NCBI RefSeq assembly: GCF_030445035.2
Contig: NC_080680.1
Coordinates: 95,981,157 to 96,045,156 of the forward strand
Direction: 5' to 3'
DNA: 64,000 nucleotides
Source: Dasypus novemcinctus
Lineage: Eukaryota; Chordata; Mammalia; Cingulata; Dasypodidae
Of this stretch, positions 1-11,059 are shown piece after piece. The number at the start of each line of letters is the position of its first letter. The first letter of the stretch is position 1. A model generated the notes under the pieces. The model was not told the DNA's origin. It searched no databases and saw only the letters and a program-made list of their open reading frames with translations. A program made the translations under genes and the position numbers.

Positions 1-375
1 TGGAGACAGTGACCACTAGAGGAGCTGAAGGTAGGGAGAGGGAAAAAGAGTTGTAATATGGGGACATTTTGGGGACTTTGAATTGTCCTGAATGACATTG
101 CAATGACAGATACAGGTCACGATGTATATGGCCATAACCTACAGAAATGAATGGAAAAGAGTGTAAACTACAATGTAAACTATAATCCATGCTTAGTGGC
201 AATGCTTCAAATGTGTTCATCAATTGCCGTGAATGTACCACACTAATGAAAGAAGTTGATAATGTGGGGAAAGGTGGGAGGTGTGGGGATTGGGGATATG
301 AGAATCACTTATTTTTTGTGTGTGACATTTTGTGTAATCTAAGTATCTTTTTAAAAAATAAAATATATTAAGATA
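1..375 (+). mobile_element. L1 3' end (older subfamily), cut by the window edge
   Basis: Matches the terminal part of the older L1 3' UTR type seen at 37500-37870 and 59560-59960. It shares GGGGACATTTTGGGGACTTTG, TGGCAATGCTTCAAATGTGTTCAT and the end TGTGTAATCTAAGTATCTTT before an A-rich tail. Its 5' side lies outside the window or is truncated at position 1. Confidence 0.8.
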
Positions 376-619
376 AATAGGTATGAAGAGCTATGGGCAC
401 AAAATATAGAATTAGAATATTTGTCTTCTAACTCACCCTACCCTGCAGGCAGAATCATTTGAGGATAGCTTAAGCATTGTTATAAAGAAATATGTCAGAC
501 AAACCTGGCACAAAGTATTACCTGCTTTAAGTCATACAATAGTGCATACTGGAGATGGGGGCAGTCAATATCAGATGAAGAAGAAGGGACATTCAGATCT
601 CTCTAAATGGGGAGAATTC

Positions 620-1200
620 CTAAAGCCATGATTACACACAGTGTAATATTATACAACAATAAAAAGGTGTGCATGTGGGCAGGGTGTGCTTGGGCATGCT
701 TCTATGGAGTTTGAGTGTGTTCATGTCGTCATGAGATGTTGTCTCAGTGGATGGAGACCCACAGATTAGCAGATGGAATATTGAATTCCCATCCTGGTGA
801 GTCTTGCTATATTCTCTCATAGAGTAGCAAGTGTCTCTGGAGTATATGGACTGTTTATCAAAAGAGGGTGGGCCAATGCCCCAGGTCCTTGATATTGATG
901 CTTGTACATATGAACCTTGTTCTTGTGAATTTAAACTTGGTGTAATAAAATATATTGCATAAGAGTTACTATCTGAGGCCTTCTTGTTGCTTAAATGTGG
1001 CCTCTCTAAACCAAACTCAGCATATAAATCCATTGCCTTCTCTCGAGGGGGGACATGACACCCAGGTCTGAGCCTCCCTTCCACCAAGGGATTAATACTA
1101 AGTGCCCGTTAATAATGCATTTGGAGAAAGACCTAGACCAAAGGGTGAAATATTAAATGCAAATGAGTTTTTATGGCTAAGAGATTTCAAAACGAGTCTA
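620..1200 (+). mobile_element. older L1 3' UTR fragment, no tail
   Basis: Related to 62527-63073 and 58390-58900. Shared blocks are TGTGTTCATGTCGTCATGAGATGTT, GGATATTGAATTCCCATCCTGG, TTAAATGTGGCCTCTCT and AGGGATTAATAC. It ends around 1200 without the normal terminal block, so it is broken at both ends. The open frame covering 632-1087 on the minus strand is an incidental product of this repeat. Confidence 0.75.
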
Positions 1201-1589
1201 AATTTTTTTAAAAATCAGATACATTTTGTTTTCTTTTTAAGTTTACTATACTATAATAAATAAGAATTAATGAACAATAGGCTACTATCCTTGAAAGAGA
1301 AAAAAAGGATCCATACAGATGGAAAGGAAAGAAAAACTGGAGACATTCTCAGTAAACTGATTAACCAGACATTATCAAATTGGCCACAGCATACTTGATA
1401 ATGTTCCCTGAAACAGATCACCTAGGGCATTAGGGAAAGTGATGGATTCTCCAAGAATTTCAAAGACATCATCTGTGCAGAATATCTCTGTAATGTCTGA
1501 CAGTGTCTTTTCCTTGGCACTTCCAGTTGAGATAAGAAATGAGTGCTTCGTTAACCATACAAGTATATCTCAGGGGGATGATGGTAAAC

Positions 1590-1700
1590 CTATCTCTTAA
1601 AAATGTTAAAGGATTAAATGAATTAAAACACATCACATATTTAGATTCCCTGCTATTTATTAAGCCTTCATTAAATATTAGTTATATATTGCTGTTATTT
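1590..1700 (+). repeat. MIR relic
   Basis: GGATTAAATGAATTAAAACACATCACA...TTCATTAAATATTAGTTAT matches the 3' half of MIR in sense orientation (the ...ATTAAATGAG...CAATAAATGTTAG... pattern). It is highly diverged and about 110 bp long. Confidence 0.6.
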
Positions 1701-1819
1701 ACATACTCATTGCTTTCTGTTGCTCACACATGTATACCTTTGATTTCACATATGTAAGAATTGCATCTCAACATAGCTTTGTTATTTAAATGAAAAAGTA
1801 GGAGTAGTCATTGGCTTTT

Positions 1820-2133
1820 TTTATGCCTTTTCCTTTTTTTTCTCTCTTTACTTTTTAAAAAAATGTTACATTAAAAAAATATGAGGTCCCCATATACCCC
1901 ACACGCCTTTACCCCACTCCTCCCACATCAAAAACCTCTTTCATCATCATGGCATATTCATTGCATTTGGTGAATACGTTTTGGAGCACTGCTGCACCAT
2001 ATGGATAATGGTTTACATTGCAGCTTACACTCTCCCCCAATCCACCCAGTGGGCCATGGCAGGACATACAGTGTCCAGCATCTGTCCCTGCAGTACCACT
2101 CAGGACAACTCCAAGTCCTGAAAATACCCCCAT
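1820..2133 (-). mobile_element. L1 3' end, part B, minus strand
   Basis: The tail is T-rich on the + strand (1820-1875), then AATATGAGGTCCCCATATACCCC and the typical GGTGAATACGTTTTGGAGCACTGCTGCACC block. It is 5'-truncated near 2133 at AGTCCTGAAAATACCCCCA. It abuts the next L1 copy at 2145. Confidence 0.85.
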
Positions 2134-2144
2134 TTGAAGCTATA

Positions 2145-4990
2145 ATGTTGAGATAACTCTTTAGAAAATATAATAAGGAAGAATTATGTGTTTAAGGTTC
2201 TTGGGGTGGGGGGCATCTGGTACAGGGGCAAGCTTCTAGGGAGTGTGAGAGTGCTCATTTTGTCATAGTGTGTTATATCATTGGATGGAGACCTATACAA
2301 TGAGTGTGAAGGTGTACCCACATCCAGGGGAGACCTGATATTCCCAAATAGAGGAAATTGCGTCTCTCAAGAGAATCGGTGACTCCCAATTATTTAGGGC
2401 AGTCTAGTATGTCAAACCCTCAGCATTGTTACAGTATCTGTAAATCTGGTCCCTCAAGTAATGAAGATTGGTTTTCACTGTGGGCCCTGAAGGGTGGGGG
2501 AGAGAGGTATAGAATAGATGGAAGCAGGGCAACTGGGGGGCAATGGAAGTGCTCCACAAGATCATGCAATGATGGATATAGGACATGTTAACTCACACCA
2601 AAACTGTATAAAAGTCTATAAGCTAAAAAGTAAACCATAATATAAAACATAAGGAAGCTAAAAATTTAGAAATTTGTACAGTCTAAAATATAAACAATAA
2701 TGGAACCAAAATGGAACGATGTTTGATAGCTATGTTTCAAAATCTGTACATCAGCTGCAGCAAATATAATATGAACATGTAAAGGATCGTTGCTGGGGAA
2801 AGGAGAGAAGGGTTTGTTGTTGGATATATGGGAGTACCCTATATTGTGTACATGAATTACTGTGATCTAAAACTTTTTTGAAGACAAAATTAAAAGTTAG
2901 AAAAGAAAAAAAGAAGGGATGTAGACACTGAGAAAGAAATGAAAGAAAGTGCCTTGCCACTGTACATACAGGGCAACACCTATTACAGTGATGAAATGCA
3001 AAATCTGTGAAACAAAGCTTTATAATATTTTTCATTTTATTAATATACCAATTCATTTTTATTTTTAGTATTTCTAAATTACTATGTATTCTATTACTAA
3101 ACTTTAAACCCATCACTATATTTCAATTTCCTATTAATTGAATTTGGCAATATGTTAGGACTCATTCCTGAAGGAGTTTTGGACTTCAAAGAGGTTCAAC
3201 TATTGCAGGGGAGGAACTCTGGTGTGGGATGCTATTGATGGGGGGCACATGGGTGGGGAGTAGTTCTCCAGGGCATGTATATAGGGAACATAAATATGTT
3301 ATGATACATGTTGGGTATCTTTATAGTAGTTACAGTTACAAACATCAACTGAGGGAGTGCTGAGTTCCCACCCAGGGGAGCTCTGTCACATTCCCCAATG
3401 GAACAACAATAATCCCCCAAGTGCAACAGCAAAGATCAACAAGAAAGGATGGTCCAGAATGAGCCCTTGATACTCATGACTATGCTTAGGAGCCTGTGTG
3501 CCTGAAATATGAACTAGGCCTAGAGCTGTAGAGTGCCTAAGAGTACTTCCTGAAAGCCTCCATGTTGCTCAAATGTGGCCAATCGCTAAGCCAAACTCAG
3601 CATGTAAAGGCATTACATTACCCCCAGAGTGACTCCTGGGGATGTGAGCCTCCCTATCGCCGAGGGATTACTACCAATCACTAACTGGTGATGCAACTAG
3701 AAAGAGACCTTGAATAAAAGGGTCAACTCAGACCAGCAGAATATCTCAGCCTACATATTGGGTCAAGTGTTAAAAACAGCTTTTTGACCTTGAATAAAAG
3801 GGGGAAATGGCAAAGACAAATGAGTTTATATGGTTAAGAGTCTTCCAAAAACATTTGGGAGGTCATCCAAGGGGTCACGCTTACACATACCTCAACAGGA
3901 CCTCAGCTAGAACCAAAGTAGATACAATGCTAGGCGCTGGTTCTCCTGAAGGCTACGGAGAGCCACAGGGTATACAGTCATGACAGGTGGATTTGGAGTT
4001 CTGGACCATGTCAGAGGGCCCTACTTTGGAATTTGTGCTCCTGAGTGTGATGGAGCTGAACTCAGATGTGACCTTACTACACATGTCTCTTCTGTCATTT
4101 TTACTGAATGTGTGGTTGGTGCTAGGGATGGTGCATACTCAGGGTACTTGAATTTCTGGGCTGCATAAATGCCAGCAGGGCCCTGATCCTCAGCAAAGTT
4201 GCAATGCCTTTCCTCTGGTTCATTGGACTTACCCAGGTCAGCTAACAGGGAGGTGAAGATGGTCAAACACCACACCAGAGAATCAAGAGTGCCAACAATT
4301 GCAAACAGAGGAATTGCACATATCATCCATGTGGAATCTAAGCCCCCTCTTGACCTAGAGGTAGAGTGAACATCATCACCCAGGGTCCACAGAAAGGAGG
4401 AATAAAATATGGACTAGAGTGGACTGACTGATACTCTACTATAAAATTATTGTGACTAGTAATAGAAGAAATTGTAGAACTGAGGTGGAGTAAGTGACTA
4501 CAGTAGTTGCTGAGGGCAGGGAGAGGGAAGAAGAGATGTGACATGGGGGTATTTTTGGGACTCTGCATTGTCCTATATGGTATTGCAGGGTCAGATGATG
4601 GACTTTATATATCATGCCATAACCCACTGAATGTACTGGGGGAGAGTGTGAACTACAGAGTAAAATATCATCTGTGTGGAGCAACTGTGCTCCAAAATGT
4701 GTTCACCAAGTGCAATGAGTGCACCACAATGATGGGAGAGGTTGTTGGTGTGGGAGGAGTGGGGGGGGGGCATATATAGGAACCTCATATTTTTTAATGT
4801 AACTTTTTTGTGATGTATATATCCTTAAAAAATACAATTTACAAAAATGATGGTGTGGGGGTGGGGAGCAGGGTATATAGGAACGCCTTATATTTTTTAT
4901 GCTTTTTAATGTTTTTTAATGAATGTTCTTTGTTATCTATTAAATTTAATTTAAATAGTGTAAAAAAAAGTCTAAAACAGTCCATGGCTC
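2145..4990 (+). mobile_element. 5'-truncated L1 3' UTR, parts A and B
   Basis: It starts within part A (GTTCTTGGGGTGGGGGGCAT) and passes the GAATTACTGTGATCTAAAAC block (2851-2871), the A-rich linker (2885-2918) and GATGTAGACACTGAGAAAG. It then runs through all of part B to CCTCATATTTTTTAATGTAAC near 4800. A second, shorter copy of the terminal block follows (4846-4990), so the 3' end is duplicated. Confidence 0.85.
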
Positions 4991-4999
4991 CTAATTTTC

Positions 5000-5557
5000 A
5001 AAATTTTAAGTATTCTCTAAGTGCTTCTATGAAGTCTCTCAGTAGTTCGTTTTTTAGAAAGCCTTTTGAAATATGAATCAGCTTACTGAAACCAGAATGT
5101 CCAAGGTTTCTCACTTTTTATTCAAGTTGCTAAAAGTGTAAGAATATTTTTTTTATCTATGTATATGAGAGTATTGGTGGAAAGTATCTTTGTCTTGCAG
5201 CATGTATGTCTACTATTTTATTAGAATAATATTTCCAATGGAGGGAGGTGCCTCCATTTTCTGGCTGGAAAACAAGTACATACAATGGGTTGACTTAAAA
5301 ACAGAAATTTCTTGGCCCAAACAACAGAAAATTTACTTGTGGGTAGAAGTCTAAAAATAGGCATCATCAGGCAATCCTTTCTCCCTCAAGTTTGTGGTGT
5401 TCCTGGGATGGCTGTTTGTGATTGCTTGTCTTCTCTGTCACAGGTGATGTCCTCTCCTTTCTCTTCCAGGTTCCCTGTATCTGAATTTTCTCTGCTTGCT
5501 AAAGACTCCAGTAATCAGATTAAGATGGATTGTTTCAGGGGACTGCCTGTTAACTAC
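5000..5557. other. intergenic, unassigned
   Basis: No gene or clearly named repeat is visible between the L1 tail at 4990 and the L1 at 5573. Short open frames here lack start context, composition or similarity I could recognise. Confidence 0.5.
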
Positions 5558-5572
5558 AAAAGTTCATCTTCA

Positions 5573-7599
5573 TGAAAGTTTTAGATCACAGTAATTCGTA
5601 TATACAATATACAGTACTCCCACATATCCAACATAAAACCCTTTTCCCTTCCACAGCAATAAAAAAAAAAAAAAAGAAAAAGATAGGACATAGACACTGA
5701 GGAAAAGACGGAAGTAGTTGCCTTGCCAATTTGCATACAGGCAACACTTATTGCAGTGATGGAAGGCAAAACATCAAAAACAAAGCTTTTGCATTTTTAA
5801 ATTTTTTGATACCCTAATTTATTTTTACCTTAATTTTTCTAAATTAATATGTATTCTATAGCTAACCTTTAAACTCATCACTATATTCCATTTTACTATT
5901 AATGGAACCTGGCAATATATTGGGCTTCACTTTTGAGGAAGCTTTGGATCACAGAGAGGTTCAACAATGGCAGGGGAGGAATGCTGGCGTGGGATGTTAT
6001 TGACAGGGACACATGGTTGGCAGGGAGTCCTACAGGGCATATATCCAGGGTACATAAAAATGTTTGGATATTTTTATAGTGGTTACAATTAAAAACAACA
6101 ACTGAGGGAGTGCTGAGTTCCTAGCCAAGGGAGCTCTATCACAGTCCCCAAAGGAACAGCAGCAATCACCCCAAGTCCAATGGCAAAGACCAAAAAAGAA
6201 GGAAGGTCCAACAATGAGCCCTTGATACTAATGACTATGCTTGTGAGCCTGTGCACTTGAAATAAGAACAAGGCCTAGAGCTGCAGGGTGCCTAAGAGTT
6301 ACCTCCTGAGAGCCTCTATGTTGTTCAAATGTGGCCAGTCTCAAAGCCAAATTCAGCATGTAAATGTGTTGCCTTCCCCCCAGCATGGGACATGACTCCT
6401 GGGGATGAGCCTCCCTGGCACCAAGGGATTACTACCAAGTACCAGCTGATGATGTAACTAGAAAATGATCTTGAATAAAAGGGTCAACTCGGACCAGCAG
6501 AATATCTCACTCTACATATAATTCCAGGAGTTAAAAACGCTTTTTGACCTGAAGAAAAGGGGGAAATGGAAAGGACAAATAAGTTTATATGGCTATGAGT
6601 CTCCAAAAAGAGCCAGGAGATTATCAGAGGGGTTGACCTTATGCACACCTGAGCCAAGTCCCAGAAACAGATACAGTAGATACAATCCCAGGTATTGGTT
6701 CTCCTGAGGGCTATAGAGACCCACAGGTTCTATGGTCATGGCAGATGGAGTTCAGTGCCATCTCAGTTGGCCCTACTTTGGAGTTTGTTTTTCTTGTGAT
6801 GGAGCTGGACTTAGATGTGCCTTTGTCCACAAGTCTCTCCTTTTACTTTTACTGGAACTGTAGTTGGTGCTTGGGTTTAATGTATACCCAGGGGACCTGA
6901 ATCTCTGGACTGACCATGTGATAACTAGGCCCTGAGCCTCAGCAGACTTGCAACTCCTACACTCTGGTTTATTGGACTTATCCACTCATCTAACATGGAG
7001 GTGAAGTTCAAAAACCATACCAGGGAGCCAAGACTGCCTGCAACTGAAAGCAGGAGAATTGCATCCAGCATCCATGTGGAATCTAAGCCCCTCTTGATAT
7101 AGATGTGGAGTGCACACAACCATTCCAAGGTCCACAGGATGGAGGAATAGAGTATGGATTAGAGTGGACTTACTGATATTCTATTTATGAACTATTGTGA
7201 TTAGTAATCGAAGAAAATGTGGCATTGGTGTGGAGAAAGTGGCCATGGTGGCTGCTGGGGGTAGGGAGTGTGAAGAAGAGATAAGATGTGGGAGCATTTT
7301 TGGGAGTTGGAGTTGTCCTGGGTGGTGCTGCAGGGACAGTTACCGGACATTGTATGTCCTCCCATGGCCCACTGGGTGGAATGTGGGAGACTGTGGGCTA
7401 TGATGTGGACCATTGACCATGGGATGCAGTGGTGCTCAGAGATGTATTCACCAAATGCAATGAATGTCTCATGACGATGGAGGAGATTGTTGTTATGGGG
7501 GGAGGAGTGGGGTGAGGAGGGTGGGGGTATATGGGGACCTCATATTTTTTGAATGTAATATAAAAAAAATGAATAAAGACAAAAAAATAAAGGTAAAAA
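5573..7599 (+). mobile_element. 5'-inverted L1 3'-end insertion (twin priming)
   Basis: The insertion is flanked by the exact 15-bp repeat aaaagttcatcttca (5558-5572 and 7600-7614). The first 80 or so bases (about 5578-5655) are L1 3' UTR in reverse orientation (TTTTAGATCACAGTAATTC...CTTCCACAG). The rest is part B of the same UTR in forward orientation, ending GACCTCATATTTTTTGAATG and an A-rich tail. This arrangement is the known outcome of L1 twin priming. No coding sequence is carried. Confidence 0.93.
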
Positions 7600-7854
7600 A
7601 AAAGTTCATCTTCACACCATTGTAGACTAAGCCTAAGAACATGCTTTCTTCTAACATACATAATTCAACCTACCATAGTATGTATTCACTCCTTGTCAAT
7701 ATTTGGAAGAGTTTGTATAGAATTGTTATTATTTCTTCATGAAACGATTAATAAGATTTACTAGTGAGCCATCTGTGCCTAGACATATTTGTGGCAGTGG
7801 TTTTAATGAAAAATTAAAATCTCTTTAATTGATTTTTATGTCACCTGTATCATG

Positions 7855-8775
7855 TTTTTTTCCAGTTTCTTCAGGCTTATTAAAGTATAATTGACATAGA
7901 GTCACTTGAAGATATTTAAAGTGTACAATCTGGTTAGTTTTGACATAATTATACAGTCTGGAATCCATCACAACAATCAAGACAGTGAAAACATCCAACA
8001 CCCTCAAAGATTTTCTCATTCCACTTTGTAAGTCATTCCTACAACGACTCACTTTTTAATATCTTCTCTATCTAGAATCTAATCGTGCTCTGTCGCTAAA
8101 GACTAGTTTTCCACTTCTGGAATTTTATGTAAATGGAATCATACAGAATATAATAACTTTCTGTGACTTCTTTAACTAAGCATGACTATTCTGAGATTCA
8201 TCCAATTGGGTATTTTATTAAGAACCATTGCTGGGCGGTATTCCATTTAGTCACCTGTTGTTAGGTTGTATCCTATTGGGTTATATCAAAAAATAAAGCT
8301 GTATAAACATTATGAATAAGTCTTTGAATGGATATGCGCTTTCATAGTCCATGGTTTTATACCTCAGGGTATAAAAAATGAATCACTTGGTAAATAAATG
8401 ATCAATATTTTAAACTTTTGCCAGTAGGGCTTTTAAAGTTGATTTTTATTCCCAAGAATTGTGTAGAAGAGTTCAGTTTCCTTCTAATCCTTACCAACAC
8501 TTTGGTATGATCACTTGCTTTAATTTTAACACTTTACCAAATGTGTGTTGATATCATCCTAGAAGGTCTTTGGCTGAACTGGAATCATAAGTGTTTCTCA
8601 AATATGTTCTAGAAATTTTGTCACTTTCCCTTTTTCACTTATGTGTATTATCCATTTTGAGTTTTACTTTGTATATAGTGCAGGGTCTGCCTAGAATTCC
8701 ATTCTGATGCATAGGGATAATAAGTTCTGTCAGATCCATTTCCTTGCAAAATCTATTTCTTTGCTGTGTTGGAAT
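7855..8775 (-). mobile_element. old L1 fragment (3' UTR and ORF2 C-terminus)
   Basis: The + strand begins with the T-rich end and CTTATTAAAGTATAATTGACATA, the canonical 3' end of ancient mammalian L1. CATGACTATTCTGAGATTCATCC, GGCGGTATTCCATTTAG and CATTTTGAGTTTTACTTTGTATA follow, all from the ORF2 C-terminal region in antisense. It is strongly decayed. Confidence 0.82.
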
Positions 8776-9520
8776 CAGGCATCCAATCAACACTCACAGA
8801 TTAAGTCAGTAATGTAAATGCAATTATGAAGGAAAGATCTGTGGAAGATCTTTTTGTTGCCAGTGGCTTGGAACCCCTTGAATTATACAGAATAACAAAA
8901 ATACTTTTTGAGAATTTTATAGCAGGAGAAACACTGCCTGCCTGAATGAGAAGGGACAGGGATGGAGCAACATGATGGGACAATGATCCTATGGATAGAA
9001 ATGTAGATGCAAAGGTCTAGGTCTGAAGGACTTCATTGGGCCACCAGAAAGGGGCCATCACCATGGCATATGGAGAGGATGGGCACATTCCAGTGTTCTG
9101 GGAGAGCATGGCCACAACTGCAATGCTCAGAGAGGATGGGGATACCACTTCTGCAGGACCAAAGGGCACAACATCAAGTCAAAGTTTACACTCAGGCATT
9201 GAAATCTGATGGGTTTTGTCCTGCTGGCCTTTGGGCAAGCTTTGAACCCATGATCCCTTTTTATCCTTCCACCTTCTCTCTTCTGTAATGAGAACATCTA
9301 TCTTATTTCTGTCCACTCTCATAATTTGGAAGGAATGTGTCCTAGGTTTCACAGGTCCACAGCTGGAAGTAAATTTTGACTTATGATAGACCATACTCAT
9401 GAATGATTTAGATGAGATTTGGGAGAAAGAGTTGTTACTGACATGGCTTATGGTCTCAGATATTGAAAAGGGTTGTATGTATTTTGAATGTGATAACTAC
9501 ACACATTTTAGGGATTCGAG
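8776..9520. other. intergenic, unassigned
   Basis: I see no recognisable gene or repeat. An open frame of 93 codons (9007-9288, +) has no homology I know and no signs of selection. Confidence 0.45.
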
Positions 9521-9529
9521 GACAGACTG

Positions 9530-9900
9530 TTTTTAATTGAATCATATGCCCTACAAAAATATATTGAAGTCATAGTACTGTTCCTGTGGATTTGAATCAA
9601 TTGATAAATAAGATCTTTGATGATGTTCTTAGTTAAAGAGATGACAAATTGAATCAGGGTGGGCCTTAAGCCAATGTTTGCAGATCTTATTAGGAAGAAA
9701 TTGTACTCAGTGGAGTAGGAGCAGAAGACCATGTGACAGTGGCAGATATTGAGTTGTTAATTTCCAGCAGGCCACCAATAGTATACAACAGGGTCCAAAA
9801 AAGTAAGATCAGCCTACACATATTATTTTGGACTTTGAGACTCAAAAATTGTGAGATGATAGATTTCTATTGTTTAAGCTAACCAAGCAAACTAAAAAAG
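9530..9900 (+). mobile_element. MLT1-like LTR relic
   Basis: Characteristic MLT1 pieces in order: ATTGAAGTCATAGTACTG, CAGGGTGGGCCTTAAGCC, GAAGACCATGTGACAGTGG, TATTTTGGACTTTGAGACTC, AAAATTGTGAGATGATAGATTTC and TGTTTAAGCTAACC. It is old, with many substitutions and no obvious 5-bp duplication. Confidence 0.82.
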
Positions 9901-9929
9901 TGTGACTTAAAGCTTCCATGGTACATTGG

Positions 9930-10150
9930 GTGGAGTGGGAGTGTATAAACTACAATGTAAACCACTATCCATGTGGTGCAGCAGTGCTCCAAAATGAATT
10001 CACCAAATGCAAGGAACGTGTCATGGTGATGAAAGAGGTTGTGGACGTGGGAGGAGTGGAGTGAGGGGGATGGGGGGTTTATGGGGACCTCATATTTTTT
10101 TAATGTAACATTTTTTAAAAATAAAGAAGGAAAAAAAGAAAAAAAATAAA
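9930..10150 (+). mobile_element. short L1 3' end, part B
   Basis: A copy of about 220 bp, starting at CATTGGGTGGAGTGGGAGTG and ending GGGACCTCATATTTTTTTAATG followed by an A-rich tail (10108-10150). It is a typical severely 5'-truncated insertion. Confidence 0.88.
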
Positions 10151-10399
10151 GTTTATGTATCTTTACTGTTTTTCCATTTATTCAATCAATTGAATTGAGA
10201 GTGGTATCTGAAATATTAGATTATAATTGCAATGTCCAAATCTTCTAAAGTGGTATGAGTTTTTGCTATATGCATTTGGAAGGTCTGCTATTAGGAGCAT
10301 GAGTGATTAGTATTATTACATACATTAATTAATGAATAAATTTATAATTTTGAAATGTAGTTCATTATCCCTGCAAATATTTTTGCTGTAAAATATAGT

Positions 10400-11055
10400 T
10401 CATCTGCTACTGTTACCAGATTTAGTTTAGGTTCTTGGCTATGCTGCAGAAATGAATTTCAGTAGCATGCTGGAGTTAGGCTAGTAATTTATTCATGTAA
10501 GGAGGGAAGAAAAATGGGAGAAAATAACAGAGTAGGGGTCCCAGGTAGAGAGGAAGGGTTTGAGAGGTGATAAAGCAGGCTGATTTATAGGCTACAATTT
10601 CCCATTATAGAATATAAATGCCCAGGTTTACTTGCATGGCCACATGACAGAGGAAAAATAGTGACAGCAGCACGCAGAGGGCAGGAAGGGTCCAGAGATG
10701 AGAGAGTTGAGAGCAAGAGTTCATTCAGTCCCCAGTTGGCTTTTGAACTGTTAATTATCCCAGCCCTTTACTAATGGCAGGGGAGAGGTTCCAGCTATTT
10801 GCTGTTTTGATTGATTACCCCATTCATCAGTTCCCCATGAGGGCCTAATGAGAAAGTCCTTAGGGAATATCCAGGGCTTTTCCTTGCTTCCAGAAGAAGT
10901 TTCTGTTCTGGATAGCAGAATCTTGGGGGCGGGGAACTTCCAGCAGCCATCTTAGTGGTTATTGATGTCCATGTGACTCTCTGCCAGGTTCCAGATCCAT
11001 CTATTGATTCCCTGTCTTACTAGCCTGCTTCACTATTAATGTTCATAATCCAGAT
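10400..11055. other. possible old LTR, otherwise unassigned
   Basis: This stretch is less A+T rich than its neighbours and contains blocks such as GCTGCAGAAATGAATTTCAG and, on the minus strand, AAGATGGCTGCTGGAAGTT, which resemble class I LTR sequence. No ends or partner LTR could be fixed, so the call is tentative. Confidence 0.3.
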
Positions 11056-11059
11056 TTTT

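Noticed and set aside
632..1087. 151-codon minus-strand frame.
   Set aside because: It lies entirely in an L1 3' UTR fragment, and related copies (62527-63073) do not keep the frame.
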